A stretch of 64,000 bases of DNA, from positions 62,001 through 126,000 of the forward strand of contig JACJZH010000008.1 in NCBI GenBank assembly GCA_020635695.1, given 5' to 3'. This DNA comes from Flavobacteriales bacterium. Lineage in GTDB: Bacteria > Bacteroidota > Bacteroidia > Flavobacteriales_F > PHOS-HE28. Both the position numbers and the translations under genes were made by a program. Shown piece after piece: positions 61,710-64,000 of this stretch (its first letter is position 1; each line of letters begins with the position of its first letter). A model generated the notes under the pieces. It saw nothing but the letters and a program-made list of their open reading frames with translations. It ran no database searches and was not told the origin of the DNA.

Positions 61710-62503
61710 ACGGGCAGCAGGTCGTGGACGTTCAGTTCCACCTCCTCTTCGCGTTCCACGGGAACGAGCCCTTCCTCGTGCATGTACAGGGACCATTCCC
61801 CGTTGGCGTATTCGAGCGCGCTGCAGTGCTCGATCCAATCGCCCGAGTTCATGTAGCGCACGCTGCCCTTCGGGGTGGTGATGGTGCGCAGCTGGGGCTG
61901 GTGGATGTGGCCGCATACCACCACGTCGTAGCCCTCGTGCACGGCGATGCTGGCCGCGGTCTCCTCGAAGTCGCCGATGTACTTCACCGCCCGCTTCACG
62001 CTGTTCTTGATCTTCCGGCTGAAGCTCATGCGCGGCCGGCCGAAGCGCTCCAGGGTCCAGTTCACCACGGTGTTGATGCGGATCAGCAGGTCGTAGCCGA
62101 ACCCGCCCAGCATGGCCAGCCATTTGGCGTGCTTCATGGTGGCGTCGAACAGGTCGCCGTGGAAGAACCAGTACGTCCTCCCGTCGATCACGGTCACCAG
62201 CTTGTCGGCCAGCCGCAGGTTGCCCAGCCGCGCCGGGCTGTAGCGGCGCAGGGCCTCGTCGTGGTTCCCGGTCAGGTAGTACACCGGCACCTTGGAGGCG
62301 AGCTTCAGGATGGTCTTCACCACCTCCATGTGGGAGCTGGGGAAGAAGCGCTTCTTGAACTGCCAGATGTCGATGATGTCGCCGTTGAGCACCACCATGG
62401 CGGGCTTCACGGAACGCAGGTACGCGAGCAGCTCCTTGGCCCGGCACCCGTAGGTGCCCAGGTGCAGGTCGCTGATCACCAGGATGTCGATCGGTCGTTT
62501 CAT
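61706..62503 (-). CDS. Metallophosphoesterase, UDP-2,3-diacylglucosamine diphosphatase (LpxH)-like
   Basis: The 265-residue calcineurin-like phosphoesterase has all five metal-binding motifs: VISDLHLG, VLNGDIID, LTGNHDE, FFHGDLFD and VVCGHIHQP. The family includes LpxH, which cleaves UDP-2,3-diacylglucosamine in lipid A synthesis, but several Bacteroidota paralogues exist and the step is not certain. Start 62503 (MKRPIDIL) replaces a TTG at 62515; a CAGCTTTG -7-like element lies just upstream on the minus strand. The stop overlaps the OlsF-like gene at CTAG. Confidence 0.83.
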   Translation of the reverse strand: MKRPIDILVISDLHLGTYGCRAKELLAYLRSVKPAMVVLNGDIIDIWQFKKRFFPSSHMEVVKTILKLASKVPVYYLTGNHDEALRRYSPARLGNLRLADKLVTVIDGRTYWFFHGDLFDATMKHAKWLAMLGGFGYDLLIRINTVVNWTLERFGRPRMSFSRKIKNSVKRAVKYIGDFEETAASIAVHEGYDVVVCGHIHQPQLRTITTPKGSVRYMNSGDWIEHCSALEYANGEWSLYMHEEGLVPVEREEEVELNVHDLLPV

Positions 62504-62608
62504 CTTGGCAGGCAAAGCTGACGCGGCCGCATGGCCGGATCATTGGCCCCACGTTAATTCCACCGCGTCTTTCACAGGCCGGTGTTCGATCCGCCCGATC
62601 TTCGCGCC

Positions 62609-62974
62609 ATGCCTGCGAAGACCACCCTGGTCCTGGGCGCCAGTCCCAAGCCCGATCGGTACAGCCACATGGCCGTGCGCCGGCTGCAGGCGGGCGGGCA
62701 CCCGGTGATCGCCGTGGCCTATCGGGCCTCGCACATCGGCGACCTGCCCATCGTGACGGAGATCCCCGAGGGTGTGAGCGTGGACACGGTGACCTTCTAC
62801 CTGAACGCCAACAACCAGCGCGACTGGGAGGACCGGCTGCTGGCGCTGAAGCCGAAACGCTTCATCTTCAACCCGGGTGCGGAGAACCACCACTTGGCGG
62901 AGCTGGCCCGGAAGGCGGGCATCGAGGTGGTGAACGGCTGCACGCTGGTGATGCTGGCCAGCGGCCTTTACTGA
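62609..62974 (+). CDS. CoA-binding domain protein (YccU-like)
   Basis: The 121-residue protein is a stand-alone CoA-binding Rossmann domain. It has TLVLGASPKPDRYSHMAVRRLQAGGHPVIAV and later FNPGAENHHLAELARKAGIEVVNGCTLVML, the usual YccU-type pattern. It probably binds CoA or a nucleotide; a cellular role is not known. Start 62609 follows a GATCTTCG -7-like element (62597-62604); 62582 would use a GTG. Its stop overlaps the convergent aminotransferase by seven bases. Confidence 0.85.
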   Translation: MPAKTTLVLGASPKPDRYSHMAVRRLQAGGHPVIAVAYRASHIGDLPIVTEIPEGVSVDTVTFYLNANNQRDWEDRLLALKPKRFIFNPGAENHHLAELARKAGIEVVNGCTLVMLASGLY

Positions 62975-64000
62975 GCCTCGCGGTCCAGCACCCGCAGGAT
63001 CGTGGCACAGGCCGTGCGCACGAGGTCCTCCGTGATCGTGAGCGGCGGCGCGATCCGGAAAGCGGTGGGGCAGGAGAGGAACCAGAAGCCGAGCACGTCC
63101 TCCTCCAGGCAGCCGTGCACCACGCGCTGTACCCGATCGGCATCGCCCAGGTCCACGGCCAGCATCAGGCCGGTGCCCCGCACTTCGCGGATGGCCCGAT
63201 GCACCAGCAGCTCCCGGAAGAGCGCGCCCATGCGTCCGGCATGTTCCGGCAGGTCCTCGTCCAGCACCACTTCCAGCGCGGCCAGCCCGGCGGCGCACAC
63301 CAGCGGGTGCCCCCCGAAGGTGGTGATATGCCCGAGCACGGGATCGTGGCTCAGGAGGTCCATCCGTTCGGTCGAGCTCACGAAGGCGCCCATCGGGAGC
63401 CCGCCGCCGAGCGCCTTGCCCAGCACGAGGATATCGGGCACCACACCGCTGTGTTCGAAGGCGAAGAGCCGCCCGGTGCGTCCGAAGCCGGTCTGCACTT
63501 CGTCGAAGACCAGCAGTGCCCCAGTGGCGGTGCAGCGCTCGCGCAGGGCCTGCAGCCAGGCGGGGTCGGGCTCGCGCACGCCCGCATCGCCCTGGACGGG
63601 TTCGACCACGACCGCAGCCACCTGTTCCGTGATCGCCTCCAACCCGGCCGGATCGTTGAAGGGGATGTGCCCGGTATCGGGCAGCAGCGGCAGGTTGCGG
63701 AAGCGTTTGGCGGTGTTGTCCGTCAGGCTCAGGGAACCGTGGGTGCTGCCGTGGTAGCTCTTCCGGCAGCCCAGCAGGCGGGTACGTTCCGTGGCACGCT
63801 TGGCCAGCTTCAGGGCACCCTCGATGGCCTCGGTTCCACTGTTCACGAAGTACACACGATCCAGTCCCTCCGGCAGCACGCCGGTCAGGCGTTCCGCGAA
63901 GCGCACCTGCGGTTCCTGGACGAACTCGCCGTAGGGGATCACGTGCAGGTGGCGGTCCAGCTGGTCGCGGATGGCCTGGACCACACGCGGATGCCGGTGG
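62968..64000 (-). CDS. Class III aminotransferase (5' partial at window end)
   Basis: The coding sequence continues past the window; 344 codons are visible from HRHPRVVQAIRDQ to the stop. Features of the acetylornithine/4-aminobutyrate aminotransferase group are YFVNSGTEAIEGALKLAKRATERT, CRKSYHGSTHGSLSLT, LLVFDEVQTGFGRTG (Asp binding the PLP pyridine), and PDILVLGKALGGGLPMGAF with the Schiff-base Lys. GHITTFGGHPLVCAAG follows. The exact amino donor is not fixed by the sequence. The GTG at 63984 is an internal codon, not the start. Confidence 0.9.
   Translation of the reverse strand, partial: HRHPRVVQAIRDQLDRHLHVIPYGEFVQEPQVRFAERLTGVLPEGLDRVYFVNSGTEAIEGALKLAKRATERTRLLGCRKSYHGSTHGSLSLTDNTAKRFRNLPLLPDTGHIPFNDPAGLEAITEQVAAVVVEPVQGDAGVREPDPAWLQALRERCTATGALLVFDEVQTGFGRTGRLFAFEHSGVVPDILVLGKALGGGLPMGAFVSSTERMDLLSHDPVLGHITTFGGHPLVCAAGLAALEVVLDEDLPEHAGRMGALFRELLVHRAIREVRGTGLMLAVDLGDADRVQRVVHGCLEEDVLGFWFLSCPTAFRIAPPLTITEDLVRTACATILRVLDREAQ

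Noticed and set aside
59832..62552. 906-codon minus-strand frame opposite the OlsF-like gene
   Set aside because: It is a shadow of the OlsF-like and LpxH-like genes in other frames, with repetitive His/Gln/Val-rich content and no domain.

Overview
The window reads as chromosomal DNA from a high-G+C member of the Bacteroidota, most likely a Flavobacteriales-type lineage. The evidence is: type IX secretion (T9SS) style C-termini; Bacteroidota families such as DUF4920, DUF3667, FISUMP and GloVer repeats; starts that mostly lack Shine-Dalgarno sequences; and the Bacteroidota -7 promoter element (TAnnTTTG) just upstream of many genes. Species cannot be fixed from sequence reading alone.

Layout. 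0-6 kb: the end of an OmpA-family gene, a secreted lysyl-endopeptidase-like protease, a trans-sulfuration PLP enzyme, and a GT-C glycosyltransferase coupled to a DUF5655-like gene. 6-16 kb: a periplasmic haem protein, rimK facing a RimB-like protease, a DUF4920 lipoprotein overlapping an isoaspartyl peptidase, small envelope genes (YtxH, holin-like, DUF3817, DUF3667), and a divergent cyanophycin pair (cphB/cphA). 15.6-16.9 kb: an A+T-rich insert carrying one T9SS cargo gene. 17-32.7 kb: MscS, a FISUMP protein, then the co-directional run tpiA-prmA-(1489 aa envelope protein)-plsY-(2061 aa PD40/coiled-coil/SPOR protein), then clpS-M48 protease and tRNA-Arg. 33-44.8 kb: three tandem giant secreted proteins with different N-termini and a shared, nearly nucleotide-identical C-terminus. 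44.8-48.1 kb: a lipoprotein, an HD hydrolase and an M49 peptidase. 48.2-51.8 kb: an arsenosugar-type cluster (DUF547, peroxidase-like protein, arsS, glycosyltransferase, purine nucleoside phosphorylase). 51.9-64 kb: a YkuK-like protein, tRNA-Leu, an M23/LysM peptidase, a second M49-like peptidase, a transglutaminase-like membrane protein, a GloVer-repeat secreted protein, an OlsF-like bifunctional acyltransferase, an LpxH-like phosphoesterase, a CoA-binding protein, and a class III aminotransferase cut by the window end.

How the parts fit. cphA makes cyanophycin, cphB cleaves it to beta-Asp-Arg dipeptides, and the isoaspartyl peptidase 2 kb away is a plausible dipeptidase, so a nitrogen storage cycle may be encoded within 7 kb. 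The arsenosugar cluster has the radical SAM and sugar-handling genes but no arsM in view. The three giant surface proteins look like a modular display family kept uniform at the 3' end by gene conversion or recent duplication. This is the most unusual feature of the window. Other structural signals are five intergenic 7- or 8-nt tandem arrays next to gene starts, a pair of identical 16-bp palindromes in one divergent promoter region, and convergent genes that end on a shared palindromic stop.
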